Assembly: GCA_900637275.1 (NCBI GenBank) | Contig: LR134362.1 | Span: 248,001 to 312,000 of the forward strand | Length of the DNA: 64,000 nucleotides | Reading direction: 5' to 3' | Source of the DNA: [Pasteurella] aerogenes | Lineage (GTDB): Bacteria; Pseudomonadota; Gammaproteobacteria; Enterobacterales; Pasteurellaceae | Shown: positions 43,584 through 53,077 of the stretch, piece after piece | How the letters are laid out: each line of letters begins with the position of its first letter | Position numbering within the stretch: position 1 is the stretch's first letter | Program-made: the position numbers and the translations under genes | The notes under the pieces: model-generated | Databases searched by the model: none | What the model was told of the DNA's origin: nothing | What the model saw: only the letters and a program-made list of their open reading frames with translations

Positions 43584-43840
43584 TGGAAACTCAAGAAATT
43601 GAAAAAATTTTGAAAGCGGCGCTTAACCTTGATGAAGTTTATGTACAAGGGGAAAATGCGCACTTTGGCGTGATTGTTGTGAGTGATGAAATTGCTCAAT
43701 TATCACGCTTAAAACAGCAACAAACAATTTATGCCCCGCTAATGGATTATTTTTCTACGGGTGAAATTCATGCATTGACGATCAAAACCTTCAGTGTAGA
43801 AAAATGGAAACGTGAACGTTTACTTAATCCGGTCAACTAA
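43583..43840 (+). CDS. ibaG: BolA-family protein IbaG
   Basis: BolA-like protein that, in E. coli, pairs with monothiol glutaredoxin and affects envelope and iron-sulfur functions. The class II KH-like BolA fold is visible: VYVQGENAHFGVIVVSDEI (about 19-37) followed by a QQTIYAPLMDYFSTGEIHALTIKTF block (read as two pieces). 85 aa. Located between mlaB and murA, exactly as in E. coli. Confidence 0.92.
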   Translation: METQEIEKILKAALNLDEVYVQGENAHFGVIVVSDEIAQLSRLKQQQTIYAPLMDYFSTGEIHALTIKTFSVEKWKRERLLNPVN

Positions 43841-43854
43841 TTACAGGAAAAATT

Positions 43855-45129
43855 ATGCAAAAATTTCGTGTTTACGGTCAATCCCGTTTAAAAGGCAGCG
43901 TTGATATTTCAGGGGCAAAAAATGCCGCATTACCGATTTTATTTGCCGCGATTTTAGCGGAAGAACCGGTTGTGTTAACCAATGTTCCTGAACTAAAAGA
44001 CATTGATACTACGTTAAAAATTTTACGCCAATTAGGAGTAGTGGTTGAACGTGATGAGCAAGGTGCGGTGCGTTTAGATGCATCTCAAATTAACCATTTC
44101 GTTGCGCCTTACGAATTAGTTAAAACTATGCGCGCCTCTATTTGGGCGTTGGCACCTTTGGTTGCTCGTTTTAAACAAGGTCAAGTTTCTTTACCGGGTG
44201 GCTGTTCTATTGGCGCTAGACCGGTGGATTTGCACATTAGCGGATTGGAACGTTTGGGCGCCCAAATCGTATTAGAAGACGGTTATGTAAAAGCCTATGT
44301 TAATAACCGCTTAGTTGGTACGCGTATTGTGATGGAAAAAGTGAGCGTTGGAGCAACGTTATCCATTATGATTGCTGCGACTTTGGCTAAAGGCACGACG
44401 ATTATCGAAAATGCGGCGCGTGAGCCGGAAATTACGGATACCGCAATTTTCTTAAATAAAATGGGTGCTAAAATTAGTGGTGCGGGAACCGATACTATCA
44501 CTATTGAAGGTGTTGAGCGCTTGGGCGGTTGTGAACATAGTGTGGTTCCAGATCGTATTGAAACGGGAACTTTCTTAGTGGCAGCTGCGATTTCAGGCGG
44601 ACGCATAGTGTGTAAAAAAACTAAGGCAGATACGTTAGATGCGGTTATTGATAAACTGCGTGAAGCTGGCGCACAAATTGATGTCACAGAAGATACGATT
44701 ACCTTAGATATGCTGGGCAATCGTCCAAAAGCAGTCAATATTCGCACTGCGCCTTATCCGGGCTTTCCAACAGATATGCAAGCGCAATTTACCTTGTTAA
44801 ATATGGTGGCGGTGGGGACCAGTATTATCACGGAAACCATTTTTGAAAACCGTTTTATGCATATTCCGGAATTGATCCGTATGGGTGGAAAAGCGGAAAT
44901 CGAAGGCAATACTGCTATTTGCCATGGTGTTGATCATCTTTCCGGTGCGGAAGTGATGGCAACCGATTTACGCGCGTCAATCAGCTTAGTGCTAGCGGGT
45001 TGTATCGCAAGCGGTGAAACCATTGTGGATCGTATTTACCACATCGATCGTGGATATGAGCATATTGAAGATAAACTACGTGGACTTGGCGCCCGCATTG
45101 AGCGTTTTTCTGAAAATAGCGAAGAATAA
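43855..45129 (+). CDS. murA: UDP-N-acetylglucosamine 1-carboxyvinyltransferase
   Basis: First committed step of peptidoglycan synthesis: adds enolpyruvate from PEP to UDP-GlcNAc in the cytoplasm. N-terminal SGAKNAALPILFA; the PEP-reactive cysteine C117 in LPGGCSIGARPVDLH, also the fosfomycin target; C-terminal RIYHIDRGYEHIEDKL. 424 aa, near E. coli MurA (419 aa). Last gene of the mla-ibaG-murA cluster. Confidence 0.96.
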   Translation: MQKFRVYGQSRLKGSVDISGAKNAALPILFAAILAEEPVVLTNVPELKDIDTTLKILRQLGVVVERDEQGAVRLDASQINHFVAPYELVKTMRASIWALAPLVARFKQGQVSLPGGCSIGARPVDLHISGLERLGAQIVLEDGYVKAYVNNRLVGTRIVMEKVSVGATLSIMIAATLAKGTTIIENAAREPEITDTAIFLNKMGAKISGAGTDTITIEGVERLGGCEHSVVPDRIETGTFLVAAAISGGRIVCKKTKADTLDAVIDKLREAGAQIDVTEDTITLDMLGNRPKAVNIRTAPYPGFPTDMQAQFTLLNMVAVGTSIITETIFENRFMHIPELIRMGGKAEIEGNTAICHGVDHLSGAEVMATDLRASISLVLAGCIASGETIVDRIYHIDRGYEHIEDKLRGLGARIERFSENSEE

Positions 45130-45204
45130 CCGAATTGTTTGTGTGATTTTTAACTGAAATCACCGTTAAGCAGCGAAAAGTGCGGTCACTTTTAGCGTTT
45201 ATTC

Positions 45205-45249
45205 TCCGCCCCAGAAATAGAAGCATGTTCTTTTCAGGGCGGATTTTTT
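45205..45249. terminator. Terminator after murA
   Basis: TCCGCCC (45205-45211) pairs with GGGCGGA (45237-45243) across a 25-nt loop, followed by six T. An uptake signal (45178-45186) lies just before it. The plus-strand T run favours termination of murA; the gene beyond converges. Confidence 0.65.
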
Positions 45250-45263
45250 ATTAAGGGACTTTG

Positions 45264-46619
45264 CTATTTCAACACTTTTAATATCTCTTGGTATTCTTTA
45301 GAGTTTTCCAGCAAAATTTGCGCCGCTTGTTTTAGTTTATTGACATCACTATGCGGTAAATAAAAGGATGTCTCGATGTTTAATACTTCTTTTTTCAGCG
45401 GTGATTCCGGTAAATCTTTAAGCCCAAGGCTGACAAAATGCATTTCTATGCGTTTTTGCGCTGGCATTTTTAACATAAATTTATTCCATTCGTCGGTAAA
45501 TTCGCGGAAACGACGCAAGGTAACCGCGGTATTTCGATCAATTGGAACATTAATAATGGTATTGATGACTTCAGTCGCGCTTGGAATATCTGCTGATTTG
45601 TCAATTTCGTTGGTAACTTCATTTTGCGCATTCACGTTGATCACAATAATTCGCTTCATGCCCATTTTTAATGCTTTTTCATACATTAATTCCTGTCCGG
45701 CGACATCATAAATGTCAATGAGACTGGCTAACCCTAGATTATCCGTTAATCCGCCATCAACCAGATGAATAAATGGGCGTGCTGCGCGATCTTGATACAA
45801 AGCTAGCACATTTTTTATTTCATTAAGATTTTTAGCTCGTTGCATTTCCTCATCATTGAGGTTATTAATCACCGATAATTCCGGTGGCAGTGAAAAATGA
45901 CAATTCCCTGCATTATTATTTAAGGTCAGCGGACTAAATACCAAGGGAACTGCGCTGGATGCGGCGACCGCGCGGGCAATTTCCATTTGATTTAAATCTA
46001 GGCATAATCCATCGAAGAATTCTTGCGTAAAAGAAATTTTTTGCCCCATATTCATATCGGTTGCGCTGATCACCGCAAAAGGTCCTTTACGCTGATGGAC
46101 TAAATCGCCGAACGTTTTGCCACGATACAACGTTAAATTCAGCTGTTCTTGTAATAAATCGCCGCGACCAAATTGTGGAGAGGTTAAACGCGGTAAGTTA
46201 GATAGCGAGAAAACTTGTCTGATAATTTCACTTTGAAAATCTTGTTTCAAAAAGTTATCTTCAAATTTCGGGATGACATTCGCACCTTCCAATGCAAAAT
46301 AGCTTGCCAATACGGAACCGCCGGAAACCCCGTAAACAACATCAATCTTATCCAATAAAGAACCTTGTTTTGTCGTATATACCGGCGTTTTTTTAAATTG
46401 TTCCAGCACACCGTAGCCTAACGCGGCTGCACGCGTTCCACCGCCGGAAAACATGAGGATAATTAAATTCCCGTCTTGTGTGGTGATGGCATTTTTTAGC
46501 CGATAACCATCTGCTTGATTAATTTGTTTTAACGGTTCAAGCGGTTCATAATTCACCAGACTACAGGCACTCAGTAGGCATCCGGAAAGTAAATAAACGA
46601 AATTTTTTATTTTCATCAT
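45264..46619 (-). CDS. Patatin-like phospholipase lipoprotein
   Basis: Predicted lipid acyl hydrolase bound to a membrane by a lipid anchor. Lipoprotein signal with lipobox LLSAC (cysteine 19). Patatin landmarks: oxyanion loop SGGGTRAAA (about 58-66), nucleophile elbow YGVSGGSV with S99, and catalytic aspartate in LVDGGLTDNLGL. The Ser-Asp dyad is therefore complete. 451 aa. It lies downstream of, and on the same strand as, the export operon, separated by 44 nt with an uptake signal. Substrate unknown. Confidence 0.82.
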   Translation of the reverse strand: MMKIKNFVYLLSGCLLSACSLVNYEPLEPLKQINQADGYRLKNAITTQDGNLIILMFSGGGTRAAALGYGVLEQFKKTPVYTTKQGSLLDKIDVVYGVSGGSVLASYFALEGANVIPKFEDNFLKQDFQSEIIRQVFSLSNLPRLTSPQFGRGDLLQEQLNLTLYRGKTFGDLVHQRKGPFAVISATDMNMGQKISFTQEFFDGLCLDLNQMEIARAVAASSAVPLVFSPLTLNNNAGNCHFSLPPELSVINNLNDEEMQRAKNLNEIKNVLALYQDRAARPFIHLVDGGLTDNLGLASLIDIYDVAGQELMYEKALKMGMKRIIVINVNAQNEVTNEIDKSADIPSATEVINTIINVPIDRNTAVTLRRFREFTDEWNKFMLKMPAQKRIEMHFVSLGLKDLPESPLKKEVLNIETSFYLPHSDVNKLKQAAQILLENSKEYQEILKVLK

Positions 46620-46663
46620 TAATAAAGTGCGGTCATTTTTTGTAAAGTTTTATTAAGTATTGT

Positions 46664-48064
46664 TTAATTTGCTTGCCAACCACCGCCTAAAGCATTGTAT
46701 AAGCCAATCAGATTTTGTGCGCCGGCAAGCTGGGTTTGGATGCGTTGTGATTGGTAATCCAGCGCATTTAACTTCGCGCGTAATGCTACATCTAAGGTTT
46801 TTTCGCCATGTTTAAACAGCATTTGAGCATCATTTGCCTGTTTTTGTGCTTGCGCATAGGATTTTTGTAGAAAATTTCCTTGGCGTAATAAGGCGTATTG
46901 CATTTGGTAAGCATTCTCCACTTCGGAAAGGGCTTTTAATAAGGTTTTATCATATTGAATAAGCGCGCCTTTTAACCGAGCATCCGCTGCATCAATATTT
47001 GCTTCAATTCGCCCGTTGGTAAAAATAGGTAATTGTACGCCAACGCCGAATAATCCGCCTTTACCGGAAATAAAGGATAAATCGTTATTTAATTCAATCC
47101 TTCCTCCTTGTCCGATAAAGTTCAGGGTAAAACGGGGATAAAGATCGGCTTTGGCGCTGGCAAGTTTTGCGCTGTAGGCTTGCACTTGGCGTGCGTTAGC
47201 GCGAATATCCGGACGACGTTCGATCACCGTCGCTGGTTGTTGGCCGCGCGGTGCGATTGGCATATTGGATAACGGATTGCCACGTTTTACCAGACGAAAA
47301 CCTTGTGGCGGTTGCCCTAATAAAATAGCAATGCTGCGCTGATAGCTGTCTGATTGCGCGTTTAGTGTCGCTTGTTTGGCTTGTAATGCAGAAAGTTGGG
47401 TGGCAATTTCATTCACTTCGTAGGCAGTGGCTTGACCGGCATTAAAACGTCCTTGAATATAACGTTGCAACGCCATTAAGGTAGAAATTGTTTGATTTAT
47501 GACCGCACTTTGTTGATCGGTGGCATAAATTTTAAAATAATTTTCTGCAATTTGTCCGCTGACTAGTAATTGAGCCGCATAAACTTGCTCTTGATAGGCA
47601 AGCGCTGCATAAGTTGCAGCATCAGCATCACTCCGTTTTTGTCCAAAAAAATCCGGTTCCCAAGAAGCAATAATGGCGCCTGCGATACCATGACTTCTTG
47701 ATTCACTTGGATTGATAACACCGGTATTTAAGTCATTTAATCCACTTATTGCTGAACCGGCAGCACTGACAGAAGGACCTCGATCCGCTTCTGCTGCCCG
47801 GCTATTGGCTTGCGCTTCTTTTAAACGAGCTTGTGCTAAAGCAATATCCAAGTTATTGGCTAATCCTTGCTCAATAAGCCGATTAAGTTGGGAATCATGC
47901 CAATTTTGCCACCAGCGGCGAATATCCTCCGCGCCTTTAGCTTGGTTGACTTGCTCAAATGCTGCCGGCAAGGTGACCGAAGAAGGCGCAACAATTTCGG
48001 TATTTTGACAAGCTGCCAGCAAGATGGCGAATAAACTGAGTGCGCTTAGGGGGATTTTTTTCAT
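46664..48064 (-). CDS. Outer-membrane efflux lipoprotein (NodT/OprM type)
   Basis: TolC-like channel that would connect the periplasmic adaptor to the outside. Lipobox LLAAC (cysteine 19), then the two outer-membrane-factor repeats: WWQNWHDSQLNRLIEQGLANN (N-terminal part), ALAQARLKEAQANSRAAEAD coiled coil, ERRPDIRANARQVQAYSAKL at the start of the second repeat, and a second coiled coil near 380-430. 466 aa. It follows the ABC permease by 15 nt, so it belongs to the operon. Confidence 0.88.
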   Translation of the reverse strand: MKKIPLSALSLFAILLAACQNTEIVAPSSVTLPAAFEQVNQAKGAEDIRRWWQNWHDSQLNRLIEQGLANNLDIALAQARLKEAQANSRAAEADRGPSVSAAGSAISGLNDLNTGVINPSESRSHGIAGAIIASWEPDFFGQKRSDADAATYAALAYQEQVYAAQLLVSGQIAENYFKIYATDQQSAVINQTISTLMALQRYIQGRFNAGQATAYEVNEIATQLSALQAKQATLNAQSDSYQRSIAILLGQPPQGFRLVKRGNPLSNMPIAPRGQQPATVIERRPDIRANARQVQAYSAKLASAKADLYPRFTLNFIGQGGRIELNNDLSFISGKGGLFGVGVQLPIFTNGRIEANIDAADARLKGALIQYDKTLLKALSEVENAYQMQYALLRQGNFLQKSYAQAQKQANDAQMLFKHGEKTLDVALRAKLNALDYQSQRIQTQLAGAQNLIGLYNALGGGWQAN

Positions 48065-48079
48065 GTTTTATTCCTTATT

Positions 48080-49207
48080 CTAACCTTGTCTTGAGAGCAT
48101 GGATTTAAACTGTAGTAACGCGAGCGTTAGAAACACAATACCCAGCAAAATCATTTTGATTAATTTATCCCAAACCAATTCCAATCCCGCATTGCGGAAA
48201 AGGACGTCTTGAGCATAAGAGCCAAGTATTGTGGTCGGGGAAAATTGCGTAATTTGTTGTACGAATAGTGGCATATTTTCCAGCGGCGTGGTGGTACCGG
48301 ACAATAAATACATTACCACATAAACCGGGATGCATAATAAGCCAAACTGCGGCATAGTCGGTGCGATAATCGCTAATAAAATACCTAGTGCCGAAACGGA
48401 AAATAAAAAAGTAACAATACCTAATGCAAATAACGGAATGGCATTCCATTCAATAGGAACCCCCAACACACCTTGTACAATAAAAACTAATGATAATAAT
48501 GAAATGCTAAGTAATACGGTACTATTAGCTAAAATTTTAGATACCGCAATTTCGCTGGAGGTCACCGGCATCACTAATAAATGCTCTATGGTTCCGCGCT
48601 CTCGCTCTCGAATCACCGCCGCCCCAACGAGTAATAAAATTAATAAATTTAAATTACCGACTAATTGCATGGTTCCCATAAACCATTTGCTGGAATGGTT
48701 AGGGTTGTACAATACATTAATAGCGGCGTTAATTGGCGAGAAGTTTTGGATGCTTGCATTGTTCAAAAACTGATTAATTTCTTCAGTAAATATTTGATTA
48801 ATATAATAGCTCCCAATACTGGCTTGCGTCATTGCTGTTGCATCCACTAGCAGCTGAATTTTCGGTGCTTGTCCTTTGAGTATATCTCGTTCGTAATTTG
48901 GCGGAATGTCCAGTACAAATGTGTATTCTCCCATGTCCATTGCACGATCAATGTCTGCATATTTTATTTCATCTACTTGCTTAAAATTCGGCGGTACTAA
49001 GCTGTTTTGTAAACGATGGGATAAAATGGAGTGATCATTATCGACAATTGCTACTACCACATTTTTCACTTCCGTCGTCGGCATATTGGCGATAGTAATT
49101 AAAGCGGCAGAGAACATATAGATAATCAAAATAATGAGAACCGGATCAGTAAACAAACTGCGAAATTCTTTTGCTGATAAATAAGCAACATTTTTAAACC
49201 AGCGCAT
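48080..49207 (-). CDS. ABC-2 type permease, YhhJ-like
   Basis: Membrane subunit of a drug- or substrate-export ABC system. First helix at about residues 22-42, a periplasmic domain (about 45-180), then five helices from about 185 to the end, with the ABC-2 signature VIRERERGTIEHLLVMPVTS (about 211-230) before them. 375 aa, the size of E. coli YhhJ (374 aa). It begins 1 nt after the RbbA-like gene stops. Confidence 0.88.
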   Translation of the reverse strand: MRWFKNVAYLSAKEFRSLFTDPVLIILIIYMFSAALITIANMPTTEVKNVVVAIVDNDHSILSHRLQNSLVPPNFKQVDEIKYADIDRAMDMGEYTFVLDIPPNYERDILKGQAPKIQLLVDATAMTQASIGSYYINQIFTEEINQFLNNASIQNFSPINAAINVLYNPNHSSKWFMGTMQLVGNLNLLILLLVGAAVIRERERGTIEHLLVMPVTSSEIAVSKILANSTVLLSISLLSLVFIVQGVLGVPIEWNAIPLFALGIVTFLFSVSALGILLAIIAPTMPQFGLLCIPVYVVMYLLSGTTTPLENMPLFVQQITQFSPTTILGSYAQDVLFRNAGLELVWDKLIKMILLGIVFLTLALLQFKSMLSRQG

Positions 49208-49208
49208 T

Positions 49209-51941
49209 TTATTTCTCCTGTTTTTTGAGAAAACGGGTGGCTAAGAATAAATACAGTGAGTAAATCGCTAGCAACGCCAGATAATTGGGTAAAAAATCCA
49301 TAAATCCAAGACCTTTCGTAAAGCCACCTAAACTGATGACTTGAAACCAAGGACCCGGGAAAAGATGCGCCGCAAAATAGACATTGGGATCAAGGGTCGC
49401 AGTTGGATACATCATGCCGGAAAAATTCAGCGTTGGGATCATCATGACAATTGCGGTGGCAAATAGTGCTGCGATCTGTGATTTCACAAAACTGGAAACC
49501 ACCAAGCCAAATCCCGTTGAGGCACAAAGAGCGATAAATGCACCAAGAAACATTGCCCAGCTTGACCCTTTAATCGGTACACCAAAAAGCATAATGGCTA
49601 TCCAGACCAATATCAAGTAACTGAAAAAGGATAGAAGAATATAGGGAAGTTGTTTGCCGAACAAAAATTGTAGCTGGGTGGCCGGCGAACCATAAAGATT
49701 CATAATAGAGCCAATTTCTTTTTCCCGCACCACGCCAAGTGCGGTCATCATTGACGGCACCATCATCATCGCTAACATAATCACACCTGGGGTGATCGCA
49801 AAAATACTTTTGAAATCTTGATTATAGATGAATCGCACCTCTAAAATACTGCGATCATTAATACTCACCCCTTGAGATTGAAAATATTCTTTAATATATT
49901 GCGCCAAAACGCCGGTGATAGAACCTTTTAAATTTTCGGCGACCGCAGGAAATGCTCCGTCAATAAAAAAGCCGATTTCTGGTTGTTGTCCACTTAGCAT
50001 ATCTCGTCCAAAACCTGCCGGAATTTCGACAACCAGCTTCACCTGCGCACTTTGCAACACGCGATTAATATCACTGACAGCATAGATGGAATCTTGCGGC
50101 ACAAAATAATGCGAACCGCTAAAATATTCGATAAATTTGCGACTTTCCGAGGTATTATCGTGATCAAGGACGGTAAATTTCATCGGATTAATATCAAAAG
50201 AGATACTGGACGCCATAGCGACCAAAATTAATGTCGGTCCGCCTAAAGCGAAAAATAAACGAACTTTATCGCGCAACAACTCTTTTCCTTCACGCAACGC
50301 AAAGGTCCACACAATGGCAAACCAAGCGAATAAACCGGTTTGGATTTTATTTGTTGGTACCACAGATTCAATTTGAGGTGATGAGGCTTCTGGTTGCGGC
50401 GCGGTAATATCATCTGCTTGTTCTTCCAAATAAAGAATAAATGCTTCTTCCAAAGTTGCTGCTTGTTTACCTTGTCGTAATTCTTCTGGTGTACCAACAT
50501 CCAACACCCGCCCACGATGCATCAGCGAAATTCGATCACAGCGAGCCGCTTCGTTCATAAAATGGGTGGTGACAAAAATCGTAATTTTATCTTCACGCGA
50601 TAGCTTAATAAGATATTCCCAAAACATATCTCTCGCCGCCGGATCTACGCCTGATGTTGGCTCATCCAAAATCAACACTTCTGGTTTATGCAAACAGGCG
50701 GCAGCAAGTTGTAGGCGTTGACGTATGCCTAGGGGTAAAGAAATAGGTTTTTGCTCCGCCACTTCCGTTAAATGGAATTGAGTCATAGCCGAATTGACAT
50801 AATCATCCCATTGGCTTTTTTCAATTTGGTATAATTTGGCGTGTAATTCTAAATTTTGTCGTACGCTTAATTCTTCATACAACGAAAAGGCTTGCGACAT
50901 ATAGCCCACTTTTTTTCTAGTGGTAATATCACTGGCGTCTACTGGTTTCCCTAATAATTTCGCTGAACCTTCAGTAGCATCTAATAAACCGGTTAGCATT
51001 TTCATGGTCGTAGATTTACCGCAACCATTGGAACCGAGGAAACCAAAAATCTCCCCTTTGGGAATCACAAAACTGACATGATCCACCGAAACAAAATCGC
51101 CAAATTTTTTTGTTAATCCTTCGGCCTCGATCGCAGGTGGTTCGTTAGGATCCGGAGTAAACGGTGGGATAACTAACCCTTTTACCGCCCCTCGCTTTTC
51201 CTCTGGTAATAATTTCACGTAGGCTTGTTCTAAATTTGTAGTTTGCGTATCTGCCATGATTTGTTGCGTCGGCGCATTGGCGATGAGTTTTCCATCATCC
51301 ATTGCTAATAGATAATCAAAATGCTCCGCTTCATCAATATAGGCGGTCGCGACAATCACGGTCATATCCGGCGTTTCTTTTTGTAAATCAGCCACTAATG
51401 CCCAAAACTGCCGGCGCGATAACGGATCGACGCCAGTTGTTGGCTCATCTAAAATCAACAAGTCTGGACTATGTACTAAGGCACAGCATAGACTTAATTT
51501 TTGTTTCATCCCACCGGATAATTTTCCCGCCGGACGATCGGCAAAAGGGCTTAATCCGGTGGCATGGAGCAAACGTTGAATACGCGTTTTACGTTCTTTA
51601 GCTGGCAGCCCGAACAATCTGGCGTGAAAATCAATATTTTCATTGATGGATAGCGTCGGATAGAGATTTTTTCCCAATCCTTGCGGCATAAAGGCAATTT
51701 GATAAGACAGACTGTCACGATCGGCTTTTTGGCGAATATCTTTACCAAAAACCGACAAATTTCCCTGTTGCACAATTTTCACACCAGCAATTAAGGAAAG
51801 CAAGGTTGATTTTCCTACGCCATCAGGACCAATTAAACCAACACTGATGCCACGCGGAATTTGTAAAGATATCTCGGTTAACGCTTGTATTTTCCCATAG
51901 GCATGGCTTAGTCGTTCAATTGTGACTGCATTTTCCGCCAT
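49209..51941 (-). CDS. RbbA-like protein: two ABC ATPases fused to an ABC-2 permease
   Basis: A 910-aa fusion: ABC domain 1 (about residues 4-230; Walker A GPDGVGKSTLL, signature LSGGMKQKLSLC, Walker B LLILDEPTTGVDP), ABC domain 2 (about 265-490; Walker A GSNGCGKSTTMK, signature-like LPLGIRQRLQLA, Walker B LILDEPTSGVDP), then a six-helix ABC-2 membrane domain (about 540-910). The second signature has LPLGIRQ in place of LSGGQ. E. coli RbbA (911 aa), called ribosome-bound ATPase, has this layout and lies in the same order between yhiI and yhhJ. I start at ATG 51941 behind AAGGTGG; a GTG at 51950 lies inside that site. Confidence 0.9.
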   Translation of the reverse strand: MAENAVTIERLSHAYGKIQALTEISLQIPRGISVGLIGPDGVGKSTLLSLIAGVKIVQQGNLSVFGKDIRQKADRDSLSYQIAFMPQGLGKNLYPTLSINENIDFHARLFGLPAKERKTRIQRLLHATGLSPFADRPAGKLSGGMKQKLSLCCALVHSPDLLILDEPTTGVDPLSRRQFWALVADLQKETPDMTVIVATAYIDEAEHFDYLLAMDDGKLIANAPTQQIMADTQTTNLEQAYVKLLPEEKRGAVKGLVIPPFTPDPNEPPAIEAEGLTKKFGDFVSVDHVSFVIPKGEIFGFLGSNGCGKSTTMKMLTGLLDATEGSAKLLGKPVDASDITTRKKVGYMSQAFSLYEELSVRQNLELHAKLYQIEKSQWDDYVNSAMTQFHLTEVAEQKPISLPLGIRQRLQLAAACLHKPEVLILDEPTSGVDPAARDMFWEYLIKLSREDKITIFVTTHFMNEAARCDRISLMHRGRVLDVGTPEELRQGKQAATLEEAFILYLEEQADDITAPQPEASSPQIESVVPTNKIQTGLFAWFAIVWTFALREGKELLRDKVRLFFALGGPTLILVAMASSISFDINPMKFTVLDHDNTSESRKFIEYFSGSHYFVPQDSIYAVSDINRVLQSAQVKLVVEIPAGFGRDMLSGQQPEIGFFIDGAFPAVAENLKGSITGVLAQYIKEYFQSQGVSINDRSILEVRFIYNQDFKSIFAITPGVIMLAMMMVPSMMTALGVVREKEIGSIMNLYGSPATQLQFLFGKQLPYILLSFFSYLILVWIAIMLFGVPIKGSSWAMFLGAFIALCASTGFGLVVSSFVKSQIAALFATAIVMMIPTLNFSGMMYPTATLDPNVYFAAHLFPGPWFQVISLGGFTKGLGFMDFLPNYLALLAIYSLYLFLATRFLKKQEK

Positions 51942-51961
51942 AAACACCACCTTACTTCCGC

Positions 51962-52930
51962 TTAGGGTAAGTTAACCTGCAAATTATCCGGCCAGTTGGC
52001 TTGCTGATCATATTTCACATAGCCCAGAGCTGTCATTCCACCTTTTAATAAATTCTGATATTGATTAACCGTCTCTAACGGAACTTGCAACTTCACTTTG
52101 AACATCAACTTTGCCCGTTCTTCTGTAGTTTCCACCGATTTAGGCGTAAATTGCGCTTGCGCGGCAAGATAGGTAATTTTCGCTGGAAATACCGCATCCA
52201 ACCCATCGATTACAATACGCGCATCATCATTTATTTTAACTTGGTTAAACTGTGTCGCCGGTAAAAAAACATTGATGTAAACATCATGCAAATCTAATAC
52301 ACTAACGACTTTCCCGCCGGCAGGCAACACATTGCCTACATCCGCAATTTTGTATTCCACCCGTCCATCAATTGGCGATTTAATCACCATATCCTTATCC
52401 ATATCCGCGATTTGATCGATTTGTGCCTGCGCTTGTTCTACGGCAGCTTGGGCTTCTGCTTGCGCAGCAAGTGCTGCATTAACCGAAGCTTGTGCCGCTT
52501 GATAGGCTGATTGACGACGCTCAACTTCCGTGGCGGAAACCAAATTGTCTCGTTTCAATTTTTTCGCGTTATTCCATTCCAATTTTGCCACATTCATCTG
52601 TTGACGATAAGACTCAATTTCCGCTTGGCTGCGTGCAACCGCTTCTACTGCACGTTGTTTTTGTGCTTTTGCCATATTTAATTGTGCGGTTACTTGCGTA
52701 GTGGATAAACGGGCGAGAGGCTGATCTTTGCTCACTGCTTGTCCTTCTGCTACATAAATTTCTTCTACCCGACCGGCGTACAAGGTTGCTACATCAATAC
52801 GATCTAATTCCAAACGTCCATTAACAGCGGTAATTCCCTCTGGCATACTATTGTTTATCAGTCCGATTCGCCAAAATGCCACACCAGCACCAATGACTAG
52901 CATCAAAAGTATGATTAACCACTTTTTCAT
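51962..52930 (-). CDS. HlyD-family periplasmic adaptor, YhiI-like
   Basis: Membrane-fusion protein linking the ABC transporter to the outer-membrane channel. N-terminal membrane helix (about 4-22), lipoyl half VATLYAGRVEEIYVAEGQAV, a long alpha hairpin rich in Ala/Gln (about 85-175), second lipoyl half VIKSPIDGRVEYKIADVGNV, then a beta-barrel domain. 322 aa, near E. coli YhiI (355 aa). First gene of the four-gene export operon. Confidence 0.9.
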   Translation of the reverse strand: MKKWLIILLMLVIGAGVAFWRIGLINNSMPEGITAVNGRLELDRIDVATLYAGRVEEIYVAEGQAVSKDQPLARLSTTQVTAQLNMAKAQKQRAVEAVARSQAEIESYRQQMNVAKLEWNNAKKLKRDNLVSATEVERRQSAYQAAQASVNAALAAQAEAQAAVEQAQAQIDQIADMDKDMVIKSPIDGRVEYKIADVGNVLPAGGKVVSVLDLHDVYINVFLPATQFNQVKINDDARIVIDGLDAVFPAKITYLAAQAQFTPKSVETTEERAKLMFKVKLQVPLETVNQYQNLLKGGMTALGYVKYDQQANWPDNLQVNLP

Positions 52931-53077
52931 TTCTTCTCCCCGCCAAAATGTTACTGCTTACCATTAAAGAGTTTAGAAAAAATAGGTCAAATCTGCAATC
53001 ACCAAAAAACAATAAAATGTTGCTTAATCATACAAAATAGACTAATTTGTTGCTTATCTTAATGAAGGGAATAAAAC
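52931..53077. promoter_or_regulatory. Divergent promoter/operator region of the export operon and its TetR regulator
   Basis: 147 nt, very AT-rich. TGTTGCTTA occurs twice in the same direction, at 53019-53027 and 53049-53057, 30 bp (about three helical turns) apart. This is where the TetR-type protein would be expected to bind. Confidence 0.4.
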
